The notes beneath the pieces are model-generated. The model did not search any database and was not told where the DNA came from. It was given only the letters and a program-made list of their open reading frames with translations. Shown in pieces: positions 41,726-54,100 of a stretch of 64,000 bases of DNA. Within the stretch, counting starts at the first letter, position 1. Each line of letters begins with the position of its first letter. The stretch is from assembly GCA_001051155.2 (NCBI GenBank), contig JYIP02000005.1:4154001-4218000 (forward strand), written 5' to 3'. Position numbers and translations under genes: made by a program. Source of the DNA: Chrysoporthe austroafricana. Taxonomy: Eukaryota > Ascomycota > Sordariomycetes > Diaporthales > Cryphonectriaceae.

Positions 41726-43016
41726 ATGGCAGAACCCGTGCCCGTCAAGCCCGACCCGGAGGACGTGAAGATGGAGGGCGGGTCCCCCATGGCTGTTGAT
41801 GACGATCCCTACGAGGACCTCGATCTCGAGTTCTATAACACCGCCGACGCCAACGGCATGCCCACCCCACAAGATGGCCTGCTCATGGCTCGTGTCCCCA
41901 CTTACGTCTGGGCCGCCTGGGACAAGATCGACGACGACACCCCCATCGAGATAGGAAAGCTGCGCATGTGGTCCGAGCCCGACAAGAAGCACCCCCAGGT
42001 CAAGAAGGTAATCCACCGGGAAAAGACGCGCTCGCTCGTGCCAAGACTGACAGGCCTTCCCAACTCTAGCAAAAGATGAGGCTACTACTCAAGACCAATG
42101 TCCCTGCGCACCAGGGACTGCCTCGCGAGTACGATCTCGTTGATACCGACCAGAACGTCAAGAACACCTTCGTCTTCACGGAGTCAGATCTCGAGGCCTT
42201 CAAGAACAAGAACAAGGCCCGCAGGGAAGCGGCCGATCAGAACATCCCTACCTATCTCTTGCGCCCCAAGGTGGAGAAGCCCACACAGCAAAATACTCGC
42301 GGCGGCCGGCGTGGGAGGAAGGACACGTTTCGACAGGTCATCCCGAGTACGTCCTCCAGCGCTACCCTCCTGCTCTGGACGTTCACGTTGTTCTAGAGCC
42401 ACTTCTGACCCCTTGTGTAGAGAAGACGGCTATATACGGACGTGTCAGGCAGGAGTACAACATGAACCCCATTGACAATCCTGAGACCGCATACCTCATG
42501 GCTATTCGTGCGCAGGAACAGATACAGCCAAAGAATACCACTCAGATCATCGACCGCCTGACCGTTACCAACAATGTTGTCCAGGCCGGAACACGGCAGG
42601 CAACAGAGGCATTTGGCACCTTCATCGTAAGTTGCTGCATGATTCCTCCGTGGTGTGACTCCGTTCGTGCTGATCCGGGTCTACAGAAAGATACAAAGAA
42701 GAAGACGAAGCAGGCCAAGGCTGATGCGAAGACTGCCCGTATTCCCGAAAATGAGCTGCTTGACAGGATCTTCCAGTGCTTTGGCCAGTACAACTATTGG
42801 AGCATGAAGGCCCTGAAGTCCGCCATCCCGCAGCCTGAGGTCTATCTCCGGGCCACACTTGAAAAGGTTGCAAACCTGAACAAGACCGGACGGTTTGCCA
42901 ATCAGTGGAGCTTGAGAGACGGCTTTAGAGCAAACGCCGAAGCGGCACCTGACGTGGCTGTCGAGGATGAAGAAGAGGACGACGAGGATGATGTTAAGAT
43001 GGAGGACGTGGCTTAG
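41726..43016 (+). CDS. TFG2: transcription initiation factor IIF, beta subunit (Tfg2/RAP30)
   Basis: General transcription factor subunit that binds RNA polymerase II and helps bring it to the promoter complex in the nucleus. Four exons: 41726-42007, 42070-42346, 42421-42626 and 42687-43016; introns of 62, 74 and 60 bases, all phases agreeing. Product 364 aa. An acidic N-terminus (DDDPYEDLDLEFYN) precedes the dimerisation domain (about 52-200), which starts with ARVPTYVWAAWDKIDDD. After the linker, the C-terminal winged helix (about 273-335) reads PENELLDRIFQCFGQYNYWS and ALKSAIPQPEVYLRATLE. The extreme C-terminus is acidic (EDEEEDDEDDVKMEDVA). Splice sites are supported by the joins VIPKKTAIYGRV and GTFIKDTKKKTK. 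Confidence 0.92.
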
Positions 43017-43458
43017 AGAGTCGCGTGAGCTAAGCATAGGCTGCGGCGTCGTCTGGCGGCTTCTATACTTATTCTGTGCATCGGCGTTTTCGGAGTCAGA
43101 CGGTTCCTTCACTACGAAGGGGCGCCTTTCCAGAGTGTAAGATGATACCCAGCTATACAGGATTTCTTAGTCAAATTGGCATCAATGGAAGCACTCGCTC
43201 GCTTTAAAGGAACACAGTTGGGCTACGAGCTCATGCCTCACATCTTTGCCTCTCTTTTTTTGCGTCAACGCAGACTATTCGCCATGGGTGTCACAACTGC
43301 AGAGGAGCTATGTATGCACAAGGCCTTTCTGCTGGTGAGTTTCTGGTCTTTTAGATTCCCGAGTGTTCTGCCTCCAAATCAATAGCTAGAATCGACATGG
43401 TGGTTTTTTGGTGTCCAGTAGAGCTCGTTTTTGGTCGCACTGATTTTCGCTTTACGGA
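43017..43458. other. convergent gap, TFG2 to YVC1
   Basis: A 442-base convergent gap. A plus-strand open frame of 70 codons (43176-43385) has no recognisable domain and is not called. Otherwise 3' untranslated sequence is expected. Confidence 0.5.
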
Positions 43459-46005
43459 TCATTGATCCTCACCCGTATGATCCAGGTCTCTCAACGTCCC
43501 CGTCCGCCCGGCTGCCTCCTCCTCCTCAGCACTCGTGCTGTCATCCAGGTTATTCAGCAGCCTCGCCAACATTGATTCAATTCTCGCATTGCTCTCCTCG
43601 AGCGCATCCAGCCGGGCCGTCATGGACGACATCTCGGCCGAATCATCGAGGATCCCCTGCAGCTCCTGCCGTAGCCCCGGGAACGGCGCCATGCTGTCCC
43701 GTCTGCTGATTGTCTTGCCCGCGCCGGGCGCCTTGGGCGGCGGCCCTTGGTCGTTTCGCACGTCGCTACCCTTATCACTTTGCGCTTGCTGCTGCTGCTT
43801 TCGCTTCCGTATAATGGTCTCTAGGTTCGTCGAGTCTGCCGTCGAGCTCCGCTGGAAATGCCGCCGTATCATGTGGTGCGTCAGCTCGTCGTCTACCGAG
43901 ATCGCATCCTCCATCTCGTCCGGCGGCGGCAGGTGGAAGACGGCGTGGATGTCGCCGTGTGTCGTTATGCGCCACTTCTCCCAGAACCACTGCGACCGCG
44001 TCTCGCTGCCGCTTGTCGCAGAGGTGGCGTTAGAGGGGAACGCCATCGGCCAGAGCACGCGCCGCTCTGCGGCCGCGATGATGAGCAGCAGGGGAAGGTT
44101 GAGCAGCCGCACAAAGAAGACGTGGATTTTGTGGAACCAGCGGGGGCTGATAAACCACCGTAGGGGCACGAGGACGAACAGGGCAAGGATGTTGAAGGGG
44201 GGCTGATAGGCGAAGATCGCGTCGCTCTTCACGCCTTCGAGCGTCTGGACCGCATGGCGGTACTGGATCTCGGCCGTGGCGTTTGACACGATGGTGCTGA
44301 AGGTGTTGGAGAGCATGGAGACGAGGATGGTCAGGAAGAGGGTGTTTCCTTTGGAGCCAGGATCAGCAGAGATCGTACAACGCAACTGATCTCCTTCAAG
44401 GCGCTGACACTCACCTAGGAACGCAAACGTGACCATGAGGCAAGGCCCCAAGATCCAGTGGAAATCAGGGGCTTTCTGGATACCGGTTCCGTCGAGGCCA
44501 AACCAGATCCAGAGCATCCACTTGCTCACGGTGATGGTCGTATGGCCCGCATCGCCGAGCCATATGAGAGACAGCAGGAACCCGCCGAAACACCAGGCCG
44601 CAAGGGCCGTCAGCAGGGTGAAGTCTACCATCATCGCTCGCAGGCAGACAAAGAGCAGGTTATCGGAGAGTAGGTTGAAGGCGAGGCGAGGGATGAGGAC
44701 CGGCGCGCCCATGGCGAGGACATTCAGCGCTTGCTGGCCTGAATTCTCGTCTCCCAGGCGCCATGCGTGTATGCGGAGGATGAGATAGATCCAGTAGATG
44801 ACGCTAAATGTCACGTCGAGAAAGGACCACAAGTTTTGCGTGTAGACATGCCTGCGCCGAAGCCGTCAGCCAGACCAGATTCCACGGACAGCCAGGGAAG
44901 CCTTACCATCCATGCTCCAGTATTGTAGCAAACTGGTCCAACACCCATCCTAAAGCATATACGGAAAAGGCGACCTCGAGGATGCTGAATTTGCCGGAAT
45001 CCCGCTCCGCCATGAACAAGAGGTACAGACATATGAGAACGCCGAACTGGAAGATCTCCAGGAGGTTCCTGGTCCTGGGAACTATCAGGCGGTACTGGTT
45101 GAGCAGCGAAGCGGCTCTGGGGTCGTAGAGTGAGATGGGCTTCTGCTTGTAGCGATCCGGTATGATGTCCATGAAGCTCGAAGGGGTGTAGATGACCCGG
45201 CCCTCATAGATGGCGTCGATTACCTTCTGGCAGGACGTGGAGCTGAGGAACAGCTTGCTCTCGCTCAGGATGGCAACCTCGAGAGCGGGCAGGGTTCGAT
45301 GGTAGCTCCAGGAGCTGGACGATGAGGCCTCCCGGCGGATCTCCTCAGGGGCATTCTGGAATGGTTCAAACCCGGCTACGAGGATGTGGGCCAGGATGAG
45401 GAGGCCTTCGGGGCCTTCATTGTCCTCGTTGAAGCGCCGTAGTATGCGGGTGGCGACCAGCTCGCACAGGGTGGCACGGGTGAAATTGACGTTCTGGCGG
45501 TTATTCAGATGCGACTGTTCGTGCAGAAAATGTGCGCGGTTGACGAGGAGACAGTACACTATCAGTCAATTAGCATCGAGCGTGGGGCTTGGCGTGGCGT
45601 GCGGGAAAGGTCACCGATCGAGATATCGTCGAGTTCATATAGCTGGTCCACGAGCGGCCGGATGACCGAGATGTTGATGCGCAGATCCCGCAGCTGCTCC
45701 AGCGTCATGTAGTCCTCGACTATAGACACGACATCCCTCCTGATGCGGTGTATGTTGGTGTAGACGGGAAGATGTGAATGGGTGTTGACGGAGCAGGAGA
45801 AGACGGGCTCTTGCTGTAGATCGTGGCTAATGTGCCTCCTCAGCAGAGGCCTGCGCTCTGGCTCCTGGAAGAGAAGGTGCCGCCGCGAGTAGGCGCTGCG
45901 GCTCTGACGTGGACTGAGGTCCTGGCCCGGGCCCTGGTCCTGAATCTGATCCTGATTGTCTTCGTGTTCGTGGTCCTGATCCTGATCCCAATCCTGACCT
46001 GACAT
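43459..46005 (-). CDS. YVC1: TRP-type vacuolar cation channel, YVC1 family
   Basis: Calcium-permeable TRP-family channel; the yeast homologue releases Ca2+ from the vacuole after osmotic shock. Four exons: 46005-45615, 45558-44907, 44851-44415 and 44348-43459; introns of 56, 55 and 66 bases. All phases agree (ELDDISIVYCLLVNRAHF; EHGWHVYTQNLWSF; FAFLGNTLFLTILV). Product 789 aa. The long cytosolic N-terminus (1 to about 300) starts with an Asp/Gln/His-rich low-complexity stretch. Six membrane helices occupy roughly 305-570; the pore region reads KAPDFHWILGPCLMVTFAFLG, followed by the last helix. The C-terminal tail contains a predicted coiled coil near 715-765. The third intron is open in frame (22 codons), so its retention would lengthen the pore-helix junction without frameshift. 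Confidence 0.82.
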
Positions 46006-47430
46006 CTTGTGTACCGTGATCCCCAGCCTGGCGCTCAAGTGCTCGATGCTGCTGCCCAGTCTCGGGCCCTAACTCCCTCGTCTCCCTACTCTCCCGCGGA
46101 CATGGGAGTGAGGGCAGCTGGGTCCGGGGGTATCAGTATCAGCAGCGGTGGGAACTCGTCAGCGAGGAGCCAGTGTGCCCGCTGTGACGTGCTTGGGCCA
46201 GAATCAGAACAGACCAGACGGAGGTCGAAGCTGGCACAGGAGTATGAAGCGATCCTTCGGGTCTCCCTACTTACTATGTACTGGGTGCTCTGCTTGCCGG
46301 GATAGTTAGGTTTTGCTGTGGTACCGAGCTACTCTTATGAAGCCGCCCGTGGGGGCACCAGCGTGTGTGTACGGCCTGTACACTCGAATGACGCAAGAAT
46401 GGAAGGGGTTCTGCAGTGCAGGGGGTGGTAACATGCCTCTGGCCCAGCCGAATCAACCCTCAAGACAACCCGTCTACGCCCATGCCCCACGCCCCAGTGA
46501 CGCTGTGTCAGGCAGCGGGAAGACCCGCCATGCCTGTGCCACGCTGTGCCTTGCTGTGCTCACAGCATACTCCTTACGTCTACTACGGACGTACATGGTA
46601 CAGTACGCGGTGGCACTTGCGTTCTGCCTGCCGTCCTCTCAGGATGCATTTATCGCGGCGCCGCACGACAGGAGAACCCCGCGACTGTCAGTGGCAGGCT
46701 GGCCAACAAGATGCGGCGCCATGCTTGGAGACAGCAGGCATGTTACGGCTTCACGCGTCTCACCGCTGGAACCAGATCCCGGCACTAATTCCTAGTCTCG
46801 TTGCATCTCGTCATTATCTGATCGCCTCCTTATCTTGCCACCACGGAAGCCTGGCCTGCCTCTAAATGGCACGATCGTGCGGCAAGATTCCCGTCAGGAG
46901 AAAGGCATTGCCACGCGACTATTGTACAACTCAGCCTATCCTAGATCTGGCTGCCACATCCGCCAGGAAGAGAAGAAGACAAAGAGGAGGGGGAGATACA
47001 TGAGTGTAAAGCCATAGACATTATAAAGTGGTATCATCGTAGGTCCGTGGAATGCAGGATGCCGCTGCCCACCTCATTACCCCTGTTCTCTAGGCCCACC
47101 ACGGCCAAACGTCTGGCCGATGCTTCACCTGCCGCCGGGGTTCCATTCCTCCCCAGGTGTTCTGAGAGCCATCGATTTCCAAGAGCCCGTGCCACGGCGC
47201 GCCGGGATTGCTGAGATGTGATGACTGCAAGCTGGTGAGCCTCTTCGGCCATCGTCCCTTAAAAATCACACGATCGGATAATAAAGAAAACCCTTTCCCG
47301 TGACGCCGTTGCTCTCCGCATATTCCCACATAGCACTGTGACTTTAGCCTCAAAAAAACGCCGGCGCAAATGCTTCCAATTTCTTTCGTTTCCTTTTCCC
47401 GGGGTATATCCTTCTCCTCTCAAAGGTGCT
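46006..47430. other. intergenic, upstream of YVC1
   Basis: A 1.42 kb tandem gap between the start of YVC1 and the stop of RAX2, both on the minus strand. It holds the YVC1 promoter and RAX2 3' end. Open frames here are short, arginine-rich and overlapping. No tRNA or repeat family was recognised. Confidence 0.55.
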
Positions 47431-50400
47431 TTAGATTGTTGGTGCCCCGGGCGGCCCCTTGCCCAAGGACTCGAGCAGCTCTTGTGGAGGTATCCGCTGC
47501 ATGCCACTGCCCCGGTCGAATGTCGATGTTGGAGCCGGTACGTACCCTTCTCTCTTCTTGCGCAGGCGCTCCATTGCCATGCCAGCGACCACGATGAGTA
47601 GGGTCAGGCCGAGCGCGATGGCCAGTCCTATCAGGACAATGGCGTAGATGGGGAGGCCACCGCTGCTTTCGCCACTGAAGAACCCCGTCTTCTCGGTGAA
47701 TATCCGGGAGATGGTCCCTGCCTTGTTGCCTGAGTTCGTCGTGAGGGCGAAAGGTGTCAATGCAGTGCCGTTGAACAGTGCTGCACTCGCCGTGCCGAAG
47801 CCCGGAATGACGATTCGCCCGGTCAGCATCAGGGACATCTTCTCTTCCAGCAGATCAGAGGAACCATGGCCCTCAGTGAGGGAGAAGATTTGTAGAGAGA
47901 GAAGATCTGTGCCAGACCCAAGTATTTGACCCGGGGACTTCCAGTTCGAACCATCGTATTTCATCACATATGTGGATCCGTTTGAGGCAGTACCAGACAC
48001 CCAAATTTGGCTGCCGTCAGATGAGCCCATTGTCATCATATCGACGGGGCCGGGGAGATCAGCTGCGCTAGGGTAAGCATCCCAGACTTCTTTGCCGGCA
48101 GTGTAGGATGCGAGGAAGACTGTCGACGAGTTGACGGTGAGATTTCCGCCGGCGACGAGGTTCTTACTGGATACCCACAGCATGCTTCTAGCCTCACCCA
48201 TCAGATTGTTGCCGGGCCGATTCCATTGCGATGAGGTAGTGCTGTATAGGCAGACCGCTGGGCACCCAAGGGAGCCGGCTGAGGTGAAAGACCCACCAAC
48301 GTAGACGTCGCCAGTGTTTGGTCGAACGGCAATTGCGTTGACGATGCTGTCGCCGCCAGCAAGGGCTGGTGGTTGCGAGCCGTAGTCACTGGTCTGCAGG
48401 TCGAATGATACCAGCCCGCGGACGCTGGCGCCATTGACAGTTCCACTCACATTACCTCCGGCGAACAAAGTGGAGCCCTGAACGGCGGCGGCAGTGAATA
48501 CTGAGTCTTGCAAGACACCGGCGACAAAACCCGAGACGGAACTGTTCGATCTGTTCACGACGGCGACATTGTTGATCGTGGATCCATTGCTTCCCCTGGC
48601 AGAGAAACGGCCTGCCAAGACGGTTAGGTTGAGGCCGTCGGAGTCTAGAAATGCCCCAGCAAAGACCCCGGAGGCACTGCCATTGTTGAGTGTGTCTAGC
48701 GTTGCCAAAGACGCGGACGTGTTCAAAGAATCACCTAGAACAGCAGTTGAGTATTCGCCAAGGACAAGACTATTTGAGCTCAGCTCGCTCAAACTGGCGC
48801 CATCAACTGCCCCAAGCGCCGCCGACACAACCGCACCGGCATAGAGTGGATCGCTTCCAGTGACATCGAGGAGAGACGTGGTCAGCACGCCGTCCAGATA
48901 CTCTACAGGAAGATCGAGGTTCCCAAGCCAATTGCTCTGTGACGGTACCCAGACACCAAAGCCATTGGTGGATATAGCTGAGCTATTTCCGAACGCATTA
49001 ACCTGGCTGAAGTTGCCCGTGAAGCTAATGACGAGTTCAGGCGTCGTGCTGGAGATGTTCATGGTCAGCGGCACCACCGATAACACGGGACCGTTAACTC
49101 CGGCGCCAAGGGCGCTCCACGAGCCAGTTGAGATGTCATAGAGGGCCACATTGGACAGACCAGTAACGCCTCCAGCTTGCACGTTGTCAAAAGAGCCTCC
49201 CGCCCACAGATTGGTGTCGTTGACGTAGATAGAGGTGACCAAGCCGTTGAGGCCACCGGCGAGGGTTTCTACCGTTGAGCTCTGGCTGTTGACTGACACG
49301 ACATTGCTCGAGCTTGTCGTGCTAAAGTTGCCACCGATGTATGTGACATCGCCAGACGCTACCAGAGTATTGACGGTGGACCCGCTGGTAAAGTTCATGC
49401 CTAAACTGTCGAAGACAGAACTTGAAAAAGTGGTAGCGTTGTAGGTCGCAACGGCAGGGTCGTACTCGAACAGCCCATTGAGCCCACTCGTGGTATTGTA
49501 GATGACGAAGCCAACCTTCTGCGCCACGACTGTCTGTTGAGTGAGAGACTGGCCGCCCAGAGGTGCAAGCGTGACAGCGGGCCTGAAAGAGCTCGATGTG
49601 GCATCGACGTAGCCGTAATAGATGGGATCGTACTTGTCGTAATCGTTGGTTTGGTATAGAGACGTACTGATCGTGCCATTGCTCCCTCTTGTGGGTGACA
49701 TGGTGCCGGAAAGTTGGATCTGGCCACGGGAATTGCACGAGTTATCCTGTAGGCAGCCCGGCGTGTACATGTTCACGGTATAGTAGCCCGCCTCTCGAAT
49801 GTCTGGGAAAAAGACCACTGTTGCCGAGTCATTTGTGATCGGGCTACTCAGAGATGCGGTTAGGTACTCTGAGTTGCTGTTGAAGGACGGTGAAACGGTC
49901 CAAGGGCCGGTCGAAGTAGCATTGGATGCAGTAGAGATGTTGGCACAGGCCGGCTCGTTGAAACCACTGATGGCATACGCGAAGATGTCGTCTTGGAAGA
50001 GCTCGATGCCGTCGAGGCCGCCACCACTGCCATAGAATTCAGAAATGTCGATTCGAAAAGCGTTCATTCCTATGACGTTGACGAAATGGAAATCCTGATA
50101 CGTAACACTAGTGTTACTGCTCAGGGGACACTCGCTGGTGCAGGTGGTATTCTCGTTAGTGGAGGGATCGATGTAGGTGAAGTTCATGATGCCATCGATA
50201 GGCAGGGCCGTAAACCGCCATGTCTTGGTACCACGCCCGTCCTGGTGCGTATTGTAGAGGCGCAATTTCGTCGGCCGGTAGCCAAAGCTCATGTCCGCCT
50301 GCCAGGATCCTGGCGTATCGTCCGCGAGTAGCCAGGTGCTGCCCGCGGCATCCACGTCGCCTGTCTTGCAGATAATGTTGCTGGGGCTGCTGAACCCGCT

Positions 50401-51159
50401 GGTTGTAGTGGATCCTGTAGCTGTGATATTCGCGGTAGACAGGTTGATGACCTGCTCGTCGGGCTGACTGGGCGTGCTCGTGTTACCTAGGCCGGTGAAG
50501 GTCCCGCCGAAGATGATGTGGCCGTTGGATGCCTGGGCGATGGAGGAAACAGGCCCGTTGAAGCCGGCAAAGGGCAGCGCCTTGAAGCCCGAGCCTGCAA
50601 CGTAAGACACGGCGTTGGTGGAGTTGTCGACGCCGATGAAATTGCCCCCAATATATACCGTATCATTGTCGCAGAGTACAGCATTGACCGACCCCTGTAG
50701 ACCCGGTAGCGAAGTGACCTCGGTGGTGTTTGGGTTGAAGAGAGCAATGCCCGCGGACTCCTTGCCGCCCAGGCTCGTGAAGTTTCCACCTATTATAACG
50801 CCCTGTGCGACTCCGTTCGCGACGAAGGAGCACATAGACTCGATAGAAGCGTCGGCTTGGGCAATAGAGGCAAGGACGCCGTTGGGAAGGCGAGCCAGTA
50901 GAGCCTCGCTGCCGTTGGTACTGAAGGGGCTCTCATCCTGACCCTCGTATTGATAGAGCGATATGCCTGCAAAGTCGCCGGCGATGCCGACCTGTCCTAG
51001 GCCCGACAAGTCGAGATGGGCAGCAGGGACAGCGGTGAAGTTGATGGCTTGCGACGTAGGAAGGGATGCGGACAAGGAGAGGGCGAGGAGGGCGTTGAGA
51101 AGTGGAGAAGAATGCCTCCGTCGGCGGGCGACTCGGCGTCGTGATAGAGGTTGTCCCAT
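47431..51159 (-). CDS. RAX2: RAX2-like cortical polarity protein
   Basis: Large type I membrane protein; yeast Rax2 marks bud and division sites, and filamentous relatives act in hyphal polarity and septum placement. One exon, 1242 aa, from the ATG at 51159 (MGQPLSRRRVARRRRHSS), a basic start followed by a hydrophobic signal segment (LLNALLALSLSASLPTSQA). The long ectodomain consists of repeated beta-strand units with the recurring motif VYIGGNF, IIGGNF, YIGGNF or AGGSF, which suggests a beta-propeller, and has many N-glycosylation sites. One transmembrane helix lies near 1168-1193 (IYAIVLIGLAIALGLTLLIV), then a cytosolic tail of about 45 residues with MERLRKKREG. Length and order match the family. 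Confidence 0.88.
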   Translation of the reverse strand: MGQPLSRRRVARRRRHSSPLLNALLALSLSASLPTSQAINFTAVPAAHLDLSGLGQVGIAGDFAGISLYQYEGQDESPFSTNGSEALLARLPNGVLASIAQADASIESMCSFVANGVAQGVIIGGNFTSLGGKESAGIALFNPNTTEVTSLPGLQGSVNAVLCDNDTVYIGGNFIGVDNSTNAVSYVAGSGFKALPFAGFNGPVSSIAQASNGHIIFGGTFTGLGNTSTPSQPDEQVINLSTANITATGSTTTSGFSSPSNIICKTGDVDAAGSTWLLADDTPGSWQADMSFGYRPTKLRLYNTHQDGRGTKTWRFTALPIDGIMNFTYIDPSTNENTTCTSECPLSSNTSVTYQDFHFVNVIGMNAFRIDISEFYGSGGGLDGIELFQDDIFAYAISGFNEPACANISTASNATSTGPWTVSPSFNSNSEYLTASLSSPITNDSATVVFFPDIREAGYYTVNMYTPGCLQDNSCNSRGQIQLSGTMSPTRGSNGTISTSLYQTNDYDKYDPIYYGYVDATSSSFRPAVTLAPLGGQSLTQQTVVAQKVGFVIYNTTSGLNGLFEYDPAVATYNATTFSSSVFDSLGMNFTSGSTVNTLVASGDVTYIGGNFSTTSSSNVVSVNSQSSTVETLAGGLNGLVTSIYVNDTNLWAGGSFDNVQAGGVTGLSNVALYDISTGSWSALGAGVNGPVLSVVPLTMNISSTTPELVISFTGNFSQVNAFGNSSAISTNGFGVWVPSQSNWLGNLDLPVEYLDGVLTTSLLDVTGSDPLYAGAVVSAALGAVDGASLSELSSNSLVLGEYSTAVLGDSLNTSASLATLDTLNNGSASGVFAGAFLDSDGLNLTVLAGRFSARGSNGSTINNVAVVNRSNSSVSGFVAGVLQDSVFTAAAVQGSTLFAGGNVSGTVNGASVRGLVSFDLQTSDYGSQPPALAGGDSIVNAIAVRPNTGDVYVGGSFTSAGSLGCPAVCLYSTTSSQWNRPGNNLMGEARSMLWVSSKNLVAGGNLTVNSSTVFLASYTAGKEVWDAYPSAADLPGPVDMMTMGSSDGSQIWVSGTASNGSTYVMKYDGSNWKSPGQILGSGTDLLSLQIFSLTEGHGSSDLLEEKMSLMLTGRIVIPGFGTASAALFNGTALTPFALTTNSGNKAGTISRIFTEKTGFFSGESSGGLPIYAIVLIGLAIALGLTLLIVVAGMAMERLRKKREGYVPAPTSTFDRGSGMQRIPPQELLESLGKGPPGAPTI

Positions 51160-54100
51160 GACGCCAATCACCCAGCTGGGTCGCGGTCGACCAGCCTAGG
51201 GGCGAGGTAGGTGGATCACGATGGATGCGGAGGACGAAGAGCAAAATCTTCTATGCGCAGTCCATGTCAAACACGTCGATGTCGGTGGGAATGGGTATCG
51301 CCTGGGCTTTGGGTCGGGCGGGCGGTCGATCGATCGCGGGTCGCCGTGGTCGTGGTCGTGGTCGAACGCGAGGCGTCAGGCGGTGAGACACGAAAACGAG
51401 CGTAATGAAGAAGTCGATATTAAGATAAGAATGAAACCTGTAACGATGATTGCCAATTGGCCGTGCCTTCTCCTTTTCCCTCCCGCTTTCAAGAAGAGAC
51501 GCAGAAACTAAGGGTGTTCGGGTTGAATCCGCGGTCGGTCGCTCGAGCTTGGGGAGGTGGTTGTCGGGTGGCAAGGTTGGCGAGCTAATCCCCGGACAAC
51601 TTGCTTGAACGGCGATGAATGGGTTTCCAGGGCGCGTTGTGATGGGTGGACGGCCAGGTGCCTGGATGGCTCGAGATGGCAATCACAAAGTCGGGTGGTG
51701 GTGAACTGGGCTCGCTGGTGGACCCCTTGCAGGCCTGGTGCAGTGGTGCTTTTCAGGAGAAATGAAGGGTGAACCCGCAGTCGTGGCAGTGATTGGGAGT
51801 GCCGTCACTAAGTAGGAATTGTCCAAGCTCCAGAGGGTAGTCCCAGAGGCAGCAGGGAGAGGCCGGTGCATATATCGAGACAGAGACAATGAAAGGAATT
51901 AGAGCGAGCGAGGGTGAGTGAGGGTGAGCGTGAGGGTGAGCGTGACTGTATGTGATTGTACGTGAGTGTTGTTGGTCTCTCTCCCCCTCGAGATGTTGTC
52001 CTGGCCTTGTCTCTCAGATGAGCGAAATTGCACTGAGTGGGCCCGTCTTTAATGTGGCTCATGTTCCTGACTATCTATCCCCACCGGCCCACCGCGCCAT
52101 CCCGTCTCTAGACTGCTGGGCATGCTGGGCGCTCACATCAGATTCGGCCCGTGCTGCAGGAACGACCTTCTGGCTGGTGATGGTCTCAAGCTGCACTACG
52201 TACTATGTCATCGGTACACCTGGGCGCTGCTTTCCTTTCCTTTGCCGGGACACCGTGTATCCCCCTCCGCTAACGACAGACAATGCTGACCTCATATGCA
52301 GTTGCCGTCTCTTCCCGGGGCCACATGCATAGCTACCAGGTAGTATCCCGGTGCCTCAAGGCCAGGACCATGTCTTCCAAGCCATCCGCTGCCCAGAACC
52401 CGAGTCGGGTTATTATTCGCAGCCCGGCAAGATCAATAACCAGAACAATAAGTAAACGCGGAAGAGCGTGCGGGGCATATCCGGCCAGCGGCCCATGCAG
52501 CCCTGCAGTGCCCTGTAAGTACATGCGCACCAGGTTTTGTCTGGAGATCAACACCAGCGCCCGCCTGTCAGCCGTCCCCACTGTTTGATGTGTGGAAATT
52601 CACAGGATGGATCACGCCAGTGGCTGCATCATCCGAGACCCGAGATGCCCGCAATCAATCCTGTGTAATTGCTGTGCCGTGTAGCGCAAGGCGCCCGGAA
52701 CATAAAACAAAGGTATGACCCAGAGCGCCAGGACTTCCGTGAGCGGCTACCGATGTCTTTTGAAGTGGCCGGAGATTCATTGTCACCCTACGTGATCGCA
52801 CAGCACCGAGTGGTCTTTCAACAAGTTTAAATACTTAGGCTACCCCCGCCTCTCACAGGGAACAGTCCCACGCTTCTTTGCGGTACCAAAGGGCCTGAGA
52901 TTCAGGGACCTGTCGATCCTGCTCGCCGCAACCTCACAGTCACAAGAAAACCCAAGACCACCTGGTATCTCACATACTATACACAGTATACCAGTAGAAA
53001 GGATTCCATCTCGTTGTTCTGCAGCCTGCCACCTGGCTGCAAGGTCTGGTACGCATTCCGTATATGCAGTGCTACCTCACGATACACCCGGTCGTCAGGG
53101 GCTACGAAGCCGACGTCGCCAGATCTCGCGACGTGCTACGCAAGCCAGGGCCTGTTCGCTGGTGAGCCTGTGTATCAAAAGCCGTTTTTCGTGTCGCAAG
53201 AAGCCAAGTGTGTGTCTGTGTCAACCTTGAACTTGTGAGAGCCATTCCAATGAGACGGCCTCAACACGCAGGGCAGATCATGCAGGTTGACGGCTCCAGG
53301 GCGGGATACGGGAGAGCTCCTACCTGCCAAGGGATGACCTGCTATAGAATCCTGGGTTGCAGGATAAAATCTGTAGTGGAATGGAGCTCATCGCACATCC
53401 AACTCGGGATCCCTGCGAGTCCGCGTTCCTGATGCAGGTCACTTCACTGGCCGGCCTCAACTTGATTTGAAACCTGCAGTACTCATATATCTAGTATACC
53501 CCGGTAATTCAGCCTTCATGTGGAGCCACCACGACACTCGAGCAGAAGGACGTGGCTTTCAACGGCTGGATTTAGTTGTTGTGGTCGGCTACAAATCGTA
53601 TTCCGTCCGAGCTCTTCCCACCGATAATGCTTCAGCGGTTTGAACGAGCTAGACAGAACGGTGCTATAGTGAACTCCAAGTAAGGATAACTTCTCTGCAA
53701 GCAAGCTCACTGCGTCTCTCGCAATTGACTTTTCGACACCACTCGACCCTACTGACCTGTCCAAACGCACTCGCTAAAACACATCATCTGCTGCGTTCCG
53801 CTCAGTCCCAGCCTCTGGGCACATTTCTGTAATCGTTGTGTTCTCGTTGTGTGACATCCTGCTAGTACGCCCGGGGCATTGGCCAGAATGGCTGGGTCCG
53901 CCTTGCACAACCGATAGCTCTCTGACCGTTTGGTGACTTGTGAAAATCGCGTCGTCGCGATGGCATGGCGGATCATGCCGTGGATTTTTACGGACGTAGC
54001 CTGAGGAAAAGAAAATGAGCGGCCTTCGGGCGTCGAGATACGGTGCAGCATCTCCAAGGCTACGGACACACTTGATATTTGCGACAGACATGCCTCCGGT

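Noticed and set aside
7006..46005. Possible vacuole gene cluster (PPN1, PKR1, YVC1)
   Set aside because: Three vacuole-related genes do occur in the window, but they are tens of kb apart with many unrelated genes between them. Chance is the simpler explanation.
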